Shown: positions 5,510-6,301 of the stretch, piece by piece | Layout of the letters: each line of letters begins with the position of its first letter | Position numbering within the stretch: the first letter of the stretch is position 1 | Assembly (NCBI GenBank): GCA_029262715.1 | Contig: JAJCYX010000014.1 | Span: forward strand, 1-6,301 | DNA length: 6,301 bases | Direction of reading: 5' to 3' | From: Chloroflexota bacterium | Lineage (GTDB): Bacteria > Chloroflexota > Dehalococcoidia > Lucifugimonadales > Lucifugimonadaceae | The notes under the pieces: generated by a model | The model's input: the letters and a program-made list of their open reading frames with translations, nothing else | Told to the model about the DNA's origin: nothing | Database searches by the model: none | Made by a program: the position numbers and the translations under genes

Positions 5510-5603
5510 TGTGCTTATGGGTTGGCGTATAAATCCAGCATAACTTTCTGGAGTCTGCGGAGCCGTTTCGAAACGGCGCGTCGAATAAGCACAGGCCGCA
5601 GAC
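5510..5603. ncRNA. Candidate pseudoknotted RNA element
   Basis: Four inverted repeats fall within 94 nt. TGTGCTTAT (5510-5518) pairs perfectly with ATAAGCACA (5585-5593). GTCTGCGG (5553-5560) pairs perfectly with CCGCAGAC (5596-5603). These two long-range stems cross, as in a pseudoknot. Two local hairpins lie inside: TCCAG/CTGGA (5534-5552), which abuts the second stem, and the palindrome at 5562-5577. On the minus strand it would form the 3' untranslated region of the dehydratase or the 5' leader of the lipoprotein. It matches no RNA family I know. It could instead be a DNA site or a remnant of a small repeat element. Confidence 0.35.
5562..5577. promoter_or_regulatory. Perfect 16-bp palindrome, possible operator
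   Basis: GCCGTTTCGAAACGGC is identical on both strands, with a central CG as in many LacI-family operators. It could equally be a hairpin with a TCGA loop. It lies 215 nt upstream of the lipoprotein start and 62 nt downstream of the dehydratase stop, which is far for simple repression. No regulator gene is in the window. Confidence 0.35.
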
Positions 5604-5638
5604 CAGCTTGCTTGAGGCTATCTGGTGTAGACGACGGC

Positions 5639-6301
5639 TTACCGGTCCTGCACAGAGCCATCGAATCCAATAGGTGTGTCCAGCACTTTAGGATTCTCCG
5701 GATCGGCCAGGGCTGCTTCATTTAGCTCGATGCCAAGTCCCGGACCTTCTGGAACCGTGAGGTACCCATCCTTCAGTTCAAGCGGTTTCACGAGGAGGTC
5801 ACTCTTAGGTGGCTCGGACTCTCCCGTGTACTCCTGTAGTGCGAAGTTCGGAATGGATGCATCGAGTTGTACGCAGGCCGCTGTGCTGACAGGTGAAAGT
5901 GGGTTGTGCGGGATCACCTTGATGTGTTGCGCTTCGGCCATAGCCGCGACCTTTTTACAGCCTGACAGCCCACCGCAGAGGCACAGGTCGGGCCGGATAT
6001 AGGAGGTTGCCTTCGCTTCGAGCAATTGCTGGTATTCGAAGATGGTTGTGAAACGCTCGCCCGTTGCAATGGGGATATTGCACTGCTCTTTCACCTCAGC
6101 CATGATAGCCGGACTATCAGGCAGCATCGGGTCCTCGTAGAAGAACGGATTGAACTGCTCCAGGCGTCGCCCGAGCCAGATCGATTCGGCAGGATTCATC
6201 TGTCGATGGATCTCCACGCAGATGTCCACACCCTTCCCGACTGCCTCCTTGACAGCACCAACACGTTCCACTGCCTCGTCAGCCCATTCGGTGTACGACT
6301 T
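5639..6301 (-). CDS. Galactonate dehydratase-like enolase-superfamily enzyme, C-terminal part
   Basis: Partial: 220 residues are visible and the frame is open to the right edge, so the N-terminal capping domain is missing. This is the TIM-barrel half of a mandelate racemase/muconate lactonizing enzyme-family protein, probably a cytoplasmic Mg-dependent sugar-acid dehydratase. In fragment numbering the catalytic set is Glu30 and His32 (VEIH), Glu56 (YEDP), Glu82 (TGER), Asp105 (RPDL), His132 (PHNPLSP) and Glu157 (LQEY). The spacings 26, 26, 23 and 50 match E. coli galactonate dehydratase DgoD (183, 209, 235, 258, 285, 310). The first metal ligand, Asp in DgoD, is Glu here. The C-terminal PEGPGLGIEL is typical of the family. 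The exact substrate cannot be read from sequence: galactonate, arabinonate, gluconate or another acid is possible. The GTG at 6271 is not a start, because coding continues upstream. Confidence 0.95.
   Translation of the reverse strand, partial: KSYTEWADEAVERVGAVKEAVGKGVDICVEIHRQMNPAESIWLGRRLEQFNPFFYEDPMLPDSPAIMAEVKEQCNIPIATGERFTTIFEYQQLLEAKATSYIRPDLCLCGGLSGCKKVAAMAEAQHIKVIPHNPLSPVSTAACVQLDASIPNFALQEYTGESEPPKSDLLVKPLELKDGYLTVPEGPGLGIELNEAALADPENPKVLDTPIGFDGSVQDR

Larger units (their letters stand above)
5348..5638. other. Structured intergenic region
   Basis: This 291-bp spacer separates the dehydratase stop from the lipoprotein start. It has no convincing gene; the frames crossing it lack good starts and overlap the dehydratase. 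Its lipoprotein-proximal half holds three TTCAAA motifs (5379-5384, 5434-5439, 5456-5461), the last two 22 bp apart, and an alternating purine-pyrimidine tract. Its distal half holds dense inverted repeats (5510-5606). A weak TGTAAT on the minus strand near 5442 could be a -10 box, but no fitting -35 was found. Confidence 0.6.

Noticed and set aside
5477..5725. Forward 82-aa frame and its minus-strand counterpart with an Arg-rich end
   Set aside because: Both overlap the dehydratase 3' end and cross the inverted-repeat region; a passing likeness to recombinase-like sequence had no catalytic residues to support it.
1..6301. CRISPR array, insertion sequence or transposase
   Set aside because: No evenly spaced direct repeats, no terminal inverted repeats flanking an ORF, and no DDE or HUH motif was seen.

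Overview
The window most resembles a fragment of a free-living, probably marine Chloroflexota genome, perhaps of the SAR202 type. This is an inference from two things. One is the pair of secreted lipoproteins with long Pro/Thr linkers and beta-rich, lectin-like C-terminal halves. The other is an enolase-superfamily sugar-acid dehydratase, a superfamily known to be expanded in SAR202. No rRNA, ribosomal protein or phylogenetic marker is present to prove it. Every gene I can support lies on the minus strand.

From right to left, which is the direction of transcription: (1) 5639-6301 is the C-terminal part of a mandelate racemase/muconate lactonizing enzyme-family protein of the galactonate dehydratase type, running off the right edge. 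(2) 5348-5638 is a non-coding spacer full of inverted repeats: a perfect 16-bp palindrome, two crossing long-range stems that could form a pseudoknot, and a 20-nt alternating purine-pyrimidine tract. (3) 3890-5347 and 2425-3780 are two tandem paralogous lipoproteins, each with a signal peptide and lipobox, a Pro/Thr linker, and two repeats of a lectin-like beta domain. (4) 2159-2234 is a tRNA-Gly(CCC) with its own promoter, an encoded CCA end and an intrinsic terminator. (5) 1045-2055 is a 336-residue protein of unknown family whose C-terminal part carries an R-x6-H motif (RDAVSVAH) typical of HEPN domains. The open frame runs on upstream through the tRNA, but that extension is not real coding sequence. 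(6) 174-1044 holds no confident gene, only two weak small ORFs and some hairpins. (7) 42-173 is a credible 43-residue single-span membrane protein with a good ribosome binding site.

Functionally the right half suggests surface interaction with, and catabolism of, carbohydrate-like material: predicted exposed carbohydrate-binding-like lipoproteins beside a cytoplasmic sugar-acid dehydratase. The proximity is suggestive only. The tRNA and the HEPN-like orphan form a separate block. No mobile element, integrase, CRISPR array or restriction gene is visible, so the HEPN-like protein is the only possible defence or toxin component here.
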